Shown piece by piece: positions 9,205 to 17,893 of a DNA stretch of 64,000 nt. The notes beneath the pieces are model-generated. The model did not search any database. It worked only from the letters and a program-made list of their open reading frames with translations, and had not been told where the DNA came from. Within the stretch, counting starts at the first letter, position 1, and every line of letters begins with the position of its first letter. This stretch comes from Flavimobilis sp052324925 (GTDB lineage: Bacteria > Actinomycetota > Actinomycetes > Actinomycetales > Cellulomonadaceae), in NCBI GenBank assembly GCA_052324925.1, contig JBQPRE010000002.1; one strand, written 5' to 3'. The position numbers were made by a program, and so were the translations under genes.

Positions 9205-9570
9205 ATGAGCCTGTATGTCATGGTCGCTGACGACTCGCGCGTCATGCGGCAGATCGTTGTGCGTACGCTGCGTCAGGCGGGGTATGACTGGGAGATCCTT
9301 GAGGCGGTCGACGGGCAGGACGCCTTTGACAAGGCGATGTCTGAGCAGCCGGACTTCATTCTCTCGGACTGGAACATGCCTGGCATGACCGGCATTGAGC
9401 TGCTGCGTGCGCTGCGCGCGGCTGGGAATGACGTCCCGCTCGCGTTCGTCACGTCGGAGGGCTCTGCAGAGATGCAGGCGCTGGCCGACGCCGAGGGCGC
9501 GCTGTTCCTCGTCTCGAAGCCGTTCACGGCTGATGCGTTCCGTGACGCGATCGAGCCGGTGCTCGCATGA
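9205..9570 (+). CDS. cheY: Second CheY-type response regulator
   Basis: A 121-residue receiver domain with MVADDSRVMRQI at the start, phospho-acceptor Asp in SDWNMPG and the conserved Lys in SKPF. It resembles classical CheY more closely than the first copy does (TLRQAGYDWEILEAVDG). Its ribosome site (GAAGGAAAG) lies after a 45-bp gap, the only sizeable gap in this half of the operon. Its stop overlaps the following gene. Confidence 0.94.
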   Translation: MSLYVMVADDSRVMRQIVVRTLRQAGYDWEILEAVDGQDAFDKAMSEQPDFILSDWNMPGMTGIELLRALRAAGNDVPLAFVTSEGSAEMQALADAEGALFLVSKPFTADAFRDAIEPVLA

Positions 9571-10064
9571 ACGCCGTGACGCCGCTTCCGACGGCTCTGG
9601 CGATCCGTGAGCTTCTTGAGGGGCTCGTGGGTCGTGACATCACGGTGGGTGTGCGCACGCGCGGGATCGACCCGGCTCGAGGCTTGGGCGCGACGGTCGC
9701 CGAGTATGTGGACGACCAGATGCAGCTTGCTGCGCTCGTCGTGGCGGACCTTGAGCTTGCGGCGGCCGCGGGCTCGGCGATCGGCCTGGTGCCTGCCAAG
9801 GAGGTTCAGGCCTCGGTGAAGTACAAGGAGCTGAGCGCCGCTCAGATCGAGAACTTCAGCGAGATCTGCAATGTCGTGGCGTCGCTCTTCAATGCGGATG
9901 ACGCGCCGCACCTGCGGTTCACGACGATGCACCAGCCGGGCGCTGCTCTTCCGGGTGATGTCGCGCAGTGGGTGACGGCGCACGTGGCGCGGCTTGACCT
10001 GGACGTCGAGGTGGCTGGTTACGGCGCGGGCGCGATCGGCGTCATCGTCGTTCCGCGCGACTGA
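9567..10064 (+). CDS. ExxN-motif protein, possible second CheY-P phosphatase
   Basis: A 165-residue protein coupled to the second cheY by an ATGA overlap. I do not recognise it as a named family. It contains NFSEICNVVASLFN, in which E99 and N102 are spaced as in CheC/CheX/FliY phosphatases. The N-terminal part (residues 20-75) could be strands of the same fold or a PilZ/FliM-like region. Its position after cheY2 mirrors the CheX-like gene after cheY1. Phosphatase activity is inference. The last 23 bases overlap the convergent gluconokinase gene. Confidence 0.7.
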   Translation: MNAVTPLPTALAIRELLEGLVGRDITVGVRTRGIDPARGLGATVAEYVDDQMQLAALVVADLELAAAAGSAIGLVPAKEVQASVKYKELSAAQIENFSEICNVVASLFNADDAPHLRFTTMHQPGAALPGDVAQWVTAHVARLDLDVEVAGYGAGAIGVIVVPRD

Positions 10065-10590
10065 GTGCTTGCTGGCTGGCGTCGTTCCACCACGCGGCGG
10101 CCGCTGCGGCGAGATCGCGCGCGGGCGCTGCGACGTCGAGCGTGAGCCCGATCTCGTCGGGGGAGAGCTCTTCGAGCGTGGCGAGCTGCGTCGTCAGCAG
10201 GGACGCGGGCATGAAGTGGTCGGTGCGTGCGGTGAGGCGTGAGCCGAGCAGCTCGGCGCTGCCCGTGAGGTGGACGAACGCTGTTCCGGGTGCGCCTGTG
10301 CGCAGGCGGTCGCGGTAGCTGCGACGCAGTGCGGAGCACGCGATGACGGCGCCTGTTGCGGGCGCTGCGAGGGCGTCGGCGACGAGGTCGAGCCAGGGGG
10401 CTCGGTCGTCGTCGGTCAGGGGGATGCCCGAGGCCATGCGCGCGATGTTCGCGGCGGGGTGGAGGTCGTCGGCGTCGAGGTAGGGGATCTCGAGGTGGCC
10501 GGCGAGCAGGGCCCCGACGGTGGACTTGCCGCAGCCGGAGACGCCCATGACGACGAGGCGTGGCGGGGTGGGCGTGGTGGTCGCGTTCAC
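10042..10590 (-). CDS. gntK: Gluconokinase
   Basis: A 182-residue kinase that phosphorylates D-gluconate to 6-phosphogluconate for the pentose-phosphate pathway. It shows Walker A GVSGCGKST (16-24), LDADDLHPAANIARMASG and IACSALRRSYRDRLR, all typical of the GntK family. The GTG start is chosen because the Walker A then falls at the usual distance from the N-terminus. It stands alone on the minus strand, and its 3' end overlaps the chemotaxis operon by 23 bp. The frame continues open far upstream, but that part is shadow of the permease gene. Confidence 0.95.
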   Translation of the reverse strand: MNATTTPTPPRLVVMGVSGCGKSTVGALLAGHLEIPYLDADDLHPAANIARMASGIPLTDDDRAPWLDLVADALAAPATGAVIACSALRRSYRDRLRTGAPGTAFVHLTGSAELLGSRLTARTDHFMPASLLTTQLATLEELSPDEIGLTLDVAAPARDLAAAAAAWWNDASQQALSRAERR

Positions 10591-10719
10591 GTGTGCGGGG
10601 GCCCTTCGTTGGTGGTGCGTGTGGTTGATCGTCGTGCGGCGGGCGCGAAGGTGCACGAACGTGTCCGGCCCCTGAGAAGTTCCCGCATGAAGTTGCGTCG
10701 TCGTGGGAATATGCGAGCC

Positions 10720-12180
10720 ATGACTTCCTCCCCCTCCACGGTCGCACCGGCGGGTGCGATCGACCGCTTCTTCAAGATCACCGAGCGTGGCTCGTCGGTG
10801 CGTGCGGAGATCCGCGGTGGCCTTGTGACCTTCGCGGCGATGGCCTACATCATCGCCCTCAACCCTCTCATCATCGGCACGGCTCAGGACGGCACCGGCA
10901 AGTTCTTGGGCGGCGGGGCTGCCCCCGATCTGCCGATGGTTGCGGCCGTGACGGCGCTCGCCGCCGGTGTGCTGTCGATCCTCATGGGCGTCGTGGCCAA
11001 CTACCCGATGGCCCTGGCTGCGGGCCTCGGCCTCAACGCTGTCGTCGCGTTCCAGATCGCTGCGCTCCCGAACATGACGTGGGCTGACGCGATGGGCGTC
11101 GTCGTGCTTGAGGGTCTGGTCATCCTCGTGCTCGTGCTCACGGGCTTCCGCACGGCGGTCTTCCGTGCGGTTCCGCGCACGCTCAAGACGGCGATCTCGG
11201 TGGGCATCGGTCTGTTCATCACGCTCATCGGCCTCGTCAACGCGGGCTTCGTGCGTAAGGCGCCCGAGGGAGTCGCGCTCGAGCTGGGCATCTTCGGCTC
11301 GCTGCAGACGTGGCCGGTCCTCGTCTTCGTCGTCGGGCTTACGCTCGCGATCATCCTCACGGTCCGCGGCGTGCGTGGCGCGATGCTCATCTCGATCGCG
11401 GCGGCGACGGCTCTCGCGCTCGTCATCGAGGCTGTGGCCAAGCTCGGGTCCTCGGCGGTCAACCCCAAGGGCTGGAACCTCAACGTTCCCGCGCTTGACG
11501 GCTCGCCCGTCGCGCTTCCGGACTTCGGTCTGCTTGGTGAGTTCTCGCTCTTCGGTTCGGTGTCGAAGATCGGCTGGATCGCGCTCATCCTCCTCGTCTT
11601 CTCGCTCCTTCTCGCGGACTTCTTCGACACGATGGGCACGATGGTCGCGGTGGGCTCCGAGGCCAAGCTGCTCGACGCCGACGGCAACCCGCCGAAGTCG
11701 ACGCAGATCCTCATCGTCGACTCGGTTGCAGCCGCGGTCGGCGGTATGACGTCGTCGTCGTCGAACACGAGCTACGTCGAGTCGACGACGGGTGTCGCTG
11801 CCGGTGCGCGCACAGGCCTGGCCGCGGTCGTCACGGGCGTGTGCTTCTTGCTCTCGACGTTCCTTGCGCCTGTCGTCGCTCTCATCCCGAACGAGGCTGC
11901 GGCGCCCGCGCTCGTCATCGTGGGTTACCTCATGATGACGCAGGTCCTCGACATCGACTGGAAGTCCCCGGACATCGCGATCCCCGCGTTCCTCACGCTC
12001 GCGATCATGCCGTTCTCGTACTCGATCACGGCCGGTATCGGCGTGGGCTTCATCGCGCACGTCGTCGTCAAGCTCGCGACGGGTCAGGTGCGCAAGGTGC
12101 ACCCGCTCATGTGGGTGGCCTCGGCGATGTTCGTCATCTATTTCACGCTCGTTCCGCTGCGGGCGCTCCTGGGCGTCTGA
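10720..12180 (+). CDS. AzgA/PbuG-type purine permease (NCS2 family)
   Basis: A 486-residue polytopic membrane protein with the AzgA/PbuG signatures GLGLNAVVAF, DFFDTMGTMVAVG and SSSSNTSYVESTTGVAAGARTG (shown in part). These proteins import hypoxanthine, guanine or adenine with protons; the exact substrate cannot be read from sequence. ATG 10720 is preferred because GGGAA lies ten bases upstream; in-frame ATGs at 10711 and 10687 are alternatives. It is divergent from gntK. The stop is 9 bp before the predicted manA promoter. Confidence 0.92.
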   Translation: MTSSPSTVAPAGAIDRFFKITERGSSVRAEIRGGLVTFAAMAYIIALNPLIIGTAQDGTGKFLGGGAAPDLPMVAAVTALAAGVLSILMGVVANYPMALAAGLGLNAVVAFQIAALPNMTWADAMGVVVLEGLVILVLVLTGFRTAVFRAVPRTLKTAISVGIGLFITLIGLVNAGFVRKAPEGVALELGIFGSLQTWPVLVFVVGLTLAIILTVRGVRGAMLISIAAATALALVIEAVAKLGSSAVNPKGWNLNVPALDGSPVALPDFGLLGEFSLFGSVSKIGWIALILLVFSLLLADFFDTMGTMVAVGSEAKLLDADGNPPKSTQILIVDSVAAAVGGMTSSSSNTSYVESTTGVAAGARTGLAAVVTGVCFLLSTFLAPVVALIPNEAAAPALVIVGYLMMTQVLDIDWKSPDIAIPAFLTLAIMPFSYSITAGIGVGFIAHVVVKLATGQVRKVHPLMWVASAMFVIYFTLVPLRALLGV

Positions 12181-12188
12181 GTCTTCGC

Positions 12189-12194
12189 TAGGCT
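12189..12194 (+). promoter_or_regulatory. Predicted -10 of manA
   Basis: TAGGCT just after the permease stop matches the TANNNT elements seen elsewhere in the window. It would give a leader of about 90 nt for manA that includes the strong hairpin at 12217-12241. Confidence 0.4.
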
Positions 12195-12216
12195 CGGTCG
12201 GAATGTTCGGACGGGG

Positions 12217-12241
12217 CCCCGGGCACGTGTCGTGCCCGGGG
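12217..12241 (+). other. Perfect 11-bp hairpin in the manA leader
   Basis: CCCCGGGCACG, a TGT loop and CGTGCCCGGGG form a perfect stem. No T-run follows. It may end permease transcripts or be a structural element of the manA leader. Confidence 0.5.
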
Positions 12242-12288
12242 TCCCTGTCGTCCGCGGCGTGCGCCGCGGGCGCGGAGACGGGAGCCCG

Positions 12289-13488
12289 ATGTACCGCCTG
12301 ACGAACCCGGTGAAGCACTATGACTGGGGATCGACGACTGCGATCCCGGCGTTCCTGGGCCGTCCGGCTGATGGCCGGCCGGTGGCTGAGGTGTGGATGG
12401 GGGCGCATCCGTCGTCCCCGTCACGCGGGGGCGGGCGGGGGCTCGACGAGATCGTTGCGGCGGACCCTGCGGGCATGCTCGGCGAGCGCGTGCTTGACGC
12501 GTTCGGGCCGCGCCTGCCGTACCTGTTCAAGATCCTGGGGGCCTCGCGACCGTTGTCGCTTCAGGTGCACCCGGACCTGGCGACCGCGGCCGACGGCTTT
12601 GCGCGCGAGGAGTCGGCGGCTGAGCTGCCCGCGGGGCATCCGGGGCGCAGCTATCACGACGATCAGCACAAGCCTGAGATGCTGCTCGCGCTCACGCGCT
12701 TCGAGGGGCTGTGCGGGTTTCGGCGTCCGCGTCAGGTGCTTGAGCTGCTTGAGCCGCTCGAGGGCGAGCTGGTCGACACGATCAGGTGTGCGCTGCGCGA
12801 GTCGCCGACGCCTGAGGGCATGCGGGCGGCGTTCGAGGCCGTTCTGCACGCGCGCGGCTCGGTGCTGGCCGAGGACATCGAGGTGACCGTGCGGGGCTGC
12901 GAGCAGCAGCTCGCGCAGGGCTTTGGGGCGCAGCAGGTGTATGGCACCGTGGCGGCGCTTGCGCACTGGTACCCGGGTGACCCGGGGGCGGTCGCGTCGC
13001 TCTTGCTCAACAGGTTCACTCTTGAGCCGGGCGAGCTCGTGTACGTCGGGGCGGGCGTCGTCCACGCGTACCTCGCGGGGCTGGGGCTTGAGGTCATGGC
13101 GAGCTCGGACAACGTGCTGCGGGCTGGGCTGACGCGCAAGAAGATCGACGTCGACGAGTTGTTGCGGGTTGTTGACTACGCGGATTCTGCCGCCATGCGA
13201 CCCGCGACGGTGCCGGGTGATGAGGGCCGGCCTGCGGTTGTGCGTGCGCCCGCGCGGGAGTTTGCGCTCGCGCTCGTCGCGCCGACGCGGACCGAGCGTG
13301 GCCGGGCGACGTACCTCACGCAGGACGGGCCGCGCATCGTCTTGTGCACCGAGGGCACGCTCGCACTGAGGACGGCTGAGGGGTCCGAGGTCGCGCTCAC
13401 CCAGGGGGAGTCGGTCTTTGTGCCGCACTCGGCGGGGCGGATCGAGGCACGGGGCGAGGGCCGGGCCACGATGGTCTTCGTGCCCTGA
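12289..13488 (+). CDS. manA: Mannose-6-phosphate isomerase, class I
   Basis: A 399-residue zinc enzyme that interconverts fructose-6-P and mannose-6-P, feeding GDP-mannose and cell-surface glycans. Zinc ligands are visible as Q92 and H94 (LQVHPD), E130 (HKPEM) and H259 (GVVHAYL). The motif SSDNVLRAGLTRKKIDV completes the active site. The C-terminal cupin half ends VFVPHSAGRIEARG. ATG 12289 follows GGGAG; the frame is open further upstream but without a better start. It is a monocistron upstream of the LCP gene. Confidence 0.96.
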   Translation: MYRLTNPVKHYDWGSTTAIPAFLGRPADGRPVAEVWMGAHPSSPSRGGGRGLDEIVAADPAGMLGERVLDAFGPRLPYLFKILGASRPLSLQVHPDLATAADGFAREESAAELPAGHPGRSYHDDQHKPEMLLALTRFEGLCGFRRPRQVLELLEPLEGELVDTIRCALRESPTPEGMRAAFEAVLHARGSVLAEDIEVTVRGCEQQLAQGFGAQQVYGTVAALAHWYPGDPGAVASLLLNRFTLEPGELVYVGAGVVHAYLAGLGLEVMASSDNVLRAGLTRKKIDVDELLRVVDYADSAAMRPATVPGDEGRPAVVRAPAREFALALVAPTRTERGRATYLTQDGPRIVLCTEGTLALRTAEGSEVALTQGESVFVPHSAGRIEARGEGRATMVFVP

Positions 13489-13565
13489 CCGGTGCGCGAC
13501 GCGCGAGCGGGGTGAGCTGCGGGTGGTCGCGTGCGAAAGGGGCCGCTCACCCTGCGCCCCGGTCT

Positions 13566-13571
13566 TAGCGT
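13566..13571 (+). promoter_or_regulatory. -10 element for leaderless LCP gene
   Basis: TAGCGT, six bases, then the GTG start. No ribosome site is present, consistent with a leaderless mRNA. Confidence 0.65.
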
Positions 13572-13577
13572 GGCCCC

Positions 13578-14693
13578 GTGGGGAGCTTCGGGGGAGACGA
13601 GACAGGCACGGATGAGCAGCCTGAGGCTGCGTCGGCGCGCGCGGAGGTCGCGGAGCGCCGAGTGGGACGGCGTGCGCTCGTCATTGCGCTCGTCGTGCTG
13701 GGAGGGCTCGTCGCGGCAGGTGCCCTTGCGGTGGGCGGCGGCGCGCTGTGGCTGAACTCGCGCGTCGAGCGCTTTGGCGATCCGTTCACGGCGATCCCTG
13801 AGGCCGCGCGCCCCACGCGTGCCGTGCCCGTCGTCCAGGCTGACGCTGATCCGCTCAACGTGCTCGTGCTGGGCTCGGATTCTCGCGTCTCGGCGGGGGA
13901 CCCGAGCCAGTGGGAGGCGGGGGCGCAGCGCACCGACGCGATCATGCTCGTGCACGTCGATGGCGATCGGGAGCACGCGAGCGTCATGTCGATCCCGCGT
14001 GATGCGTGGGTGAGCATTCCGGGGCACGAGGACGCCAAGATCAATGCGTCCTACTCCCTGGGCGGGCCGGCGCTGCTCGTGCAGACGGTCGAGCAGCTGA
14101 CGGGCGTGCGCATCGATCACGTGGCGATCGCGGACTTCGAGTCGTTCACCGAGCTCACCGACGCGCTCGGGGGAGTCGAGGTCACGGTGGGCCAGGACGT
14201 CTACGACTCGGGTGGGCTGGGCCAGCTCGTCGTCGGGGCGGGCACGCACGTGCTCGACGGCGCGCAGGCGCTCGCGTATGCCCGGCAGCGCTACGGGCTG
14301 CCGGGTGGCGACTTTGACCGGGTCAAACGGCAGCAGAACTGGGCGCGCGCGATCCTTGCGAAGGCCGTCTCGCAGGGGACCCTCACGGACCCTGGACGGG
14401 CGACGTCGTTCGTCTCGACGGTCGCGGGCGCGATCGCGGTCGACGACAACCTTGGCCTCGCCGACATGGTGCGGCTGGCGAGCGAGCTCAAGGAGCTACG
14501 TGCGCACGACGTCGTGTTCTTCACGGCGCCCGTTGCGGGGACGGGGTGGAGCCCTGACGGCAGCCAGTCGATCGTGCGTCTTGATCGTGAGGCGTTGGCT
14601 CCGCTGGCCGAGGCGATCGCGACCGACGATGTGACGCGCTACCTCGCTGAGGACCCGGCCGCGCCGGAGGTGCTGGGCGCGGACGTGCGCTGA
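13578..14693 (+). CDS. LytR-CpsA-Psr (LCP) family cell-wall glycopolymer ligase
   Basis: A 371-residue membrane-anchored enzyme: short cytoplasmic tail, one TM segment (about 36-60), then the extracellular LCP domain. Family motifs are LVLGSDSR, RTDAIMLVHVD, SIPRDAWV, KINASYSLGG and the Arg-rich ARQRYGLPGGDFDRVKRQQ. LCP proteins transfer undecaprenyl-pyrophosphate-linked polymers to peptidoglycan. It lies 2 kb from the surface-polysaccharide locus and may attach that product, but this is inference. The GTG start fits the leaderless promoter. Confidence 0.93.
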   Translation: MGSFGGDETGTDEQPEAASARAEVAERRVGRRALVIALVVLGGLVAAGALAVGGGALWLNSRVERFGDPFTAIPEAARPTRAVPVVQADADPLNVLVLGSDSRVSAGDPSQWEAGAQRTDAIMLVHVDGDREHASVMSIPRDAWVSIPGHEDAKINASYSLGGPALLVQTVEQLTGVRIDHVAIADFESFTELTDALGGVEVTVGQDVYDSGGLGQLVVGAGTHVLDGAQALAYARQRYGLPGGDFDRVKRQQNWARAILAKAVSQGTLTDPGRATSFVSTVAGAIAVDDNLGLADMVRLASELKELRAHDVVFFTAPVAGTGWSPDGSQSIVRLDREALAPLAEAIATDDVTRYLAEDPAAPEVLGADVR

Positions 14694-14734
14694 GTGGCGG
14701 ATTCTCGGGTGTGACGTGCACCCCTTCCCCTGTT

Positions 14735-14749
14735 ATTACCCGGGGTAAT
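14735..14749. promoter_or_regulatory. Palindromic operator upstream of the MarR gene
   Basis: ATTACCC-G-GGGTAAT is a perfect 15-bp inverted repeat. A further half-site (GGGTAA) lies at 14756-14761 across the predicted -10 TAGGGT (14754-14759). It is well placed for autoregulation by the adjacent MarR protein. Confidence 0.6.
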
Positions 14750-14767
14750 GAACTAGGGTAACGACTT

Positions 14768-15217
14768 GTGGGACACGACGACATCTGCGCTCCGGCCTCC
14801 GCCCGGACGGCTCTCAGCACCGAGCTCACCTCGGCTGTCACCCGGCTCCAGCGCAGGCTGCGGGCCCAACGCGGTGACGTCGAGATCGGTGAGGGGCAGA
14901 TCGCTGTCCTCATGACGCTCAAGCACCACGGGAGCATGTCGCCGGGCGCCCTCGCTGATCACGAGCGGGTGTCTGCGCCCGCGATGACCCGGTCGGTCAA
15001 TGCGCTTGCCGAGCTGGGCCTGGTGACGAAGCTCGAGCACCCGACGGATCGCCGTCAGGTGCTCGTTGAGCTCAGTGAACGGGGCTCGGACGAGGTTCGC
15101 ACGGTACGGCGGCGCCGGGACCAGTGGCTCGTCAAGCAGCTGAAGTCGCTCTCACCTGACGAGCGCGCGACGCTCGCCGCCGCTACGGAACTCATGACAC
15201 GGATCGCTCACGGATGA
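14768..15217 (+). CDS. MarR-family transcriptional regulator
   Basis: A 149-residue winged-helix repressor. Residues about 40-110 show the MarR DNA-binding region (GQIAVLMTLKHHGSMSPGAL, then VSAPAMTRSVNALAELGLV and the wing HPTDRRQVLVEL). The GTG start lies eight bases after a TAGGGT -10 element, so the mRNA may be nearly leaderless. The stop overlaps the ATG of an MFS exporter, indicating a repressor/efflux pair. The effector is unknown. Confidence 0.92.
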   Translation: MGHDDICAPASARTALSTELTSAVTRLQRRLRAQRGDVEIGEGQIAVLMTLKHHGSMSPGALADHERVSAPAMTRSVNALAELGLVTKLEHPTDRRQVLVELSERGSDEVRTVRRRRDQWLVKQLKSLSPDERATLAAATELMTRIAHG

Positions 15218-16572
15218 CCCAGACTTTCGCTTCTCTACGTTTCTTCAACTACCGCGTGTGGTTTGCGGCGGCTCTTGTCGCGAACATCGGCACGTGGATG
15301 CAGCGTGTCGCCCAGGACTGGCTCGTGCTCACCGAGCTCTCGGACAATTCGGGTGTGGCCGTCGGCATCGTCACGGCGCTGCAGTTTGCCCCGGCGTTGC
15401 TCTTCTCCCCGTACGCGGGGGTCATTGCTGACCGCGTCGACAACCGCAAGCTGCTCATGTGGACGCAGGGCTTGCAGGGCATGCTCGCGCTTGCGCTCGG
15501 TGGCCTCGTCATCTCGGGGCACGCCCAGCTGTGGCACGTCTACGTGCTCGCGTTCATGCTCGGCTCGGTCTCTGCCTTTGATGGTCCGGCTCGTATGACG
15601 TTCGTGGCGGCGATGGTGCCGCCTGAGGGCCTGGCCAATGCGGTGGGCCTCAACTCGGCGTCGTTCAATGCCGCCCGCCTCATCGGCCCGGGCCTTGCGG
15701 GCCTGCTCATTGCGGCGGTGGGCTCCGGGTGGGCGTTCGTCATCAACGGCGTCTCGTTCGCCGCGACGATCGCGGCGATGATGCTCATGCGCAAGAGCGA
15801 GCTGCGGCCGTTGCCGCGGGCTGATCGCTCGAAGGGCGGGCTGGCGCAGATGCGTGAGGGCCTCGGCTACATCCGCGGGCGCAGCGACATCCTCGTCATC
15901 ATGGTCGTCGCCGGCGTCGTCTCGTCGTTGGGGCTGAACTTCCAGCTGACGAGCGCCCTCATGGCGACGAGCGTCTTCGGCAAGGGGGCGGGGGAGTACG
16001 GCATTCTGGGGTCGATCTTGGCGATCGGCTCCCTCACCGGCGCCTTGCTTGCGGCGCGCCGCAAGCGGCCGCGCGTGCGCCTGGTCATTGGCGCGTCGTT
16101 CGGGTTTGGTGCGGCAAGCGGCTTCATGGCACTCATGCCGACGTTCTGGACATACGCGGCTGCGTCGATCATCGTGGGCCTGTGCTCGCTCACGATGCTC
16201 ACGGCGGCGAACACGACGTTGCAGATGTCGGTCACCCCGTCGATGCGGGGGCGCGTCATGGCGATCTATCAGACGGTTCTGCTCGGCTCGACACCCCTTG
16301 GCTCGCCGCTCGTCGGGTGGATCGGTGAGCACTGGGGTGCACGCTGGTCGATCGGGGTCGGCGCGATCGCGTCGATGCTCGTTGCGCTCGCGGCAGCGTG
16401 GTGGACGAAGCGCCGCTGGGAGTACGACGTCCGCTACACGCTCTCCGAACGGCCTCATCTGCAGGTGCGGTACCACCACGCTGTCCAGGAGGGGCGGCCG
16501 CAGTCGCCGCGCGCTCAGGTGCGTGACGGCCTCGAGACGGACCGCGCAGGCGGGGAGACGACGGCGGCGTAG
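15214..16572 (+). CDS. MFS efflux transporter
   Basis: A 452-residue major facilitator protein of the EntS/TMEM-type exporter group: it opens FASLRFFNYRVWFAAALVAN, then NIGTWMQRVAQDWLVLTEL and PYAGVIADRVDNRKLL in the first cytoplasmic loop. About eleven to twelve hydrophobic segments can be counted. The C-terminal 60 residues are hydrophilic. It is translationally coupled to the MarR gene, so it is probably a regulated drug or metabolite exporter. Its stop is 1 bp from the convergent glycosyltransferase stop. Confidence 0.9.
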   Translation: MTQTFASLRFFNYRVWFAAALVANIGTWMQRVAQDWLVLTELSDNSGVAVGIVTALQFAPALLFSPYAGVIADRVDNRKLLMWTQGLQGMLALALGGLVISGHAQLWHVYVLAFMLGSVSAFDGPARMTFVAAMVPPEGLANAVGLNSASFNAARLIGPGLAGLLIAAVGSGWAFVINGVSFAATIAAMMLMRKSELRPLPRADRSKGGLAQMREGLGYIRGRSDILVIMVVAGVVSSLGLNFQLTSALMATSVFGKGAGEYGILGSILAIGSLTGALLAARRKRPRVRLVIGASFGFGAASGFMALMPTFWTYAAASIIVGLCSLTMLTAANTTLQMSVTPSMRGRVMAIYQTVLLGSTPLGSPLVGWIGEHWGARWSIGVGAIASMLVALAAAWWTKRRWEYDVRYTLSERPHLQVRYHHAVQEGRPQSPRAQVRDGLETDRAGGETTAA

Positions 16573-16573
16573 A

Positions 16574-17854
16574 TCAGTGGGCGGCGATGGCGGCTCGAAG
16601 GTAGGCGACCTGGGCGTCGACATCGTCCAGTGGAGTTGACGTGGTTCCCTCCTCGCGGCTGAGAGGGCTCCCTGGTTCAACGAGCGCCCAGATCGGTGTG
16701 CCCGAGCCGCGGTAGTCGCTGAGCTTGGACGGCAGGTACGGGTTTGCCGCATGGGAGTCGGCCACTCGCGCGTCTGCAAGGAGCAGGAGGTCGAGTCGCT
16801 TCGTGGCTGCAAGGAACTCGAGGAAGGGCATGTACGGGCGAACCTCGACGCAGTCGGTGAGGCCTGCGTCGTCGACGGCGGCGCGTGCTGGATCGACCTT
16901 GTCGGTGAAGATGCGCAATCGAACTCGTCGACGCTCGGCTCGGGTCAGGTGGTGGAACGGCGTGAGGATGTCGCCGGCGCTGCGGCGCGTGTAGAAGGCG
17001 CCGAAGTAGCCGATCTCGAGCCGCGTTGGCTCGACATCGAACGTCGGCTCAACGAGCTCGTAGAGTTCCGCAGCGGGCACGGGGTGGGCTGAGACGACGG
17101 ACTTGTTCAGCACCTCGTTACGGAGACCGTCATGGGTGATCTTTGAGAGCATGAGGTCGCGCTGTACGGCGTTGGTGAAGAGGACGGTGTCCGCAAGAAC
17201 GTATGCTCCGTACTCAACGAGCTCAAACAAGTTGTCGGGGTCGACGAGGGTGACGCCGCGCGCGGCAATCCTTGCAGCGATCTCCTGCGCCAATGGAGCA
17301 CTTCCGGTGTTGGCGTACCGGAGATCTCCGTGGGTGTCATACATGAGGGGGTCAGAGAACTCAGCCGTCCAGCGTACTGCGGGGCGCCGGAGCTTGTACT
17401 GCATCGCGAGGAAGTGGGACGCGGGCATCATCGCGCGGCTATGGACGCGCCGGTAGGGGCCGCGGGTCCCCTCGAACCGGCGGATCTCTGCGTCGCCCTT
17501 GGCGACGAAGTTCGCAACGACGGCCCAGTCTTTGAGGGGGTTCTTCTTGCCCTTGACGCGGGCGACGCGCTTGACGCGCGGGCCAGCGATCTTCAGGGTG
17601 CCGGGGTCGGGCGCGCGCTTGCCCGGGGGCTCGTTGGCGATGACGTCGACGTCGCGGGGCCAGGCGCGGAGGCGCTTGGCCATGACGATGCCGGCAGTCT
17701 CGTTGGCGGGCGGGAAGAGGAACGAGATGATGAGGTCTCGGTCAGAGGGAATGCCCAGGCGCGCGGCGGTGCGCCTTGATCTGCTTGCAGCTGCGCGTCG
17801 AATTCGGGTGAGGAGAGCCGGGGGGGCTGCCTTGGTCACGGTGGGGGTCCTCAC
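16574..17854 (-). CDS. GT4-like glycosyltransferase (surface polysaccharide)
   Basis: A 426-residue protein with two Rossmann-like halves. Near the start SFLFPPANETAGIVMAKRL resembles the opening of GT-B transferases, and the second half has EIGYFGAFYTRRSAGDIL, then PYMPFLEFL and NPYLPSKLSDYRGSG. It is clearly homologous to the C-terminal half of the 23350-25479 protein. The GTG at 17854 has no good ribosome site; GTG 17839, preceded by GAGGA, is an alternative. A terminator separates it from wecC upstream. Donor and acceptor sugars are unknown. Confidence 0.8.
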   Translation of the reverse strand: MRTPTVTKAAPPALLTRIRRAAASRSRRTAARLGIPSDRDLIISFLFPPANETAGIVMAKRLRAWPRDVDVIANEPPGKRAPDPGTLKIAGPRVKRVARVKGKKNPLKDWAVVANFVAKGDAEIRRFEGTRGPYRRVHSRAMMPASHFLAMQYKLRRPAVRWTAEFSDPLMYDTHGDLRYANTGSAPLAQEIAARIAARGVTLVDPDNLFELVEYGAYVLADTVLFTNAVQRDLMLSKITHDGLRNEVLNKSVVSAHPVPAAELYELVEPTFDVEPTRLEIGYFGAFYTRRSAGDILTPFHHLTRAERRRVRLRIFTDKVDPARAAVDDAGLTDCVEVRPYMPFLEFLAATKRLDLLLLADARVADSHAANPYLPSKLSDYRGSGTPIWALVEPGSPLSREEGTTSTPLDDVDAQVAYLRAAIAAH

Positions 17855-17893
17855 GTCGAGAGGTGGCGCTGGTTGACCGGATGGGGCGCGAAA

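Noticed and set aside
10042..12408. A 788-codon minus-strand frame
   Set aside because: Only the last 182 codons (gluconokinase) are real. The rest is Arg/Asp/His-rich shadow of the permease on the other strand.
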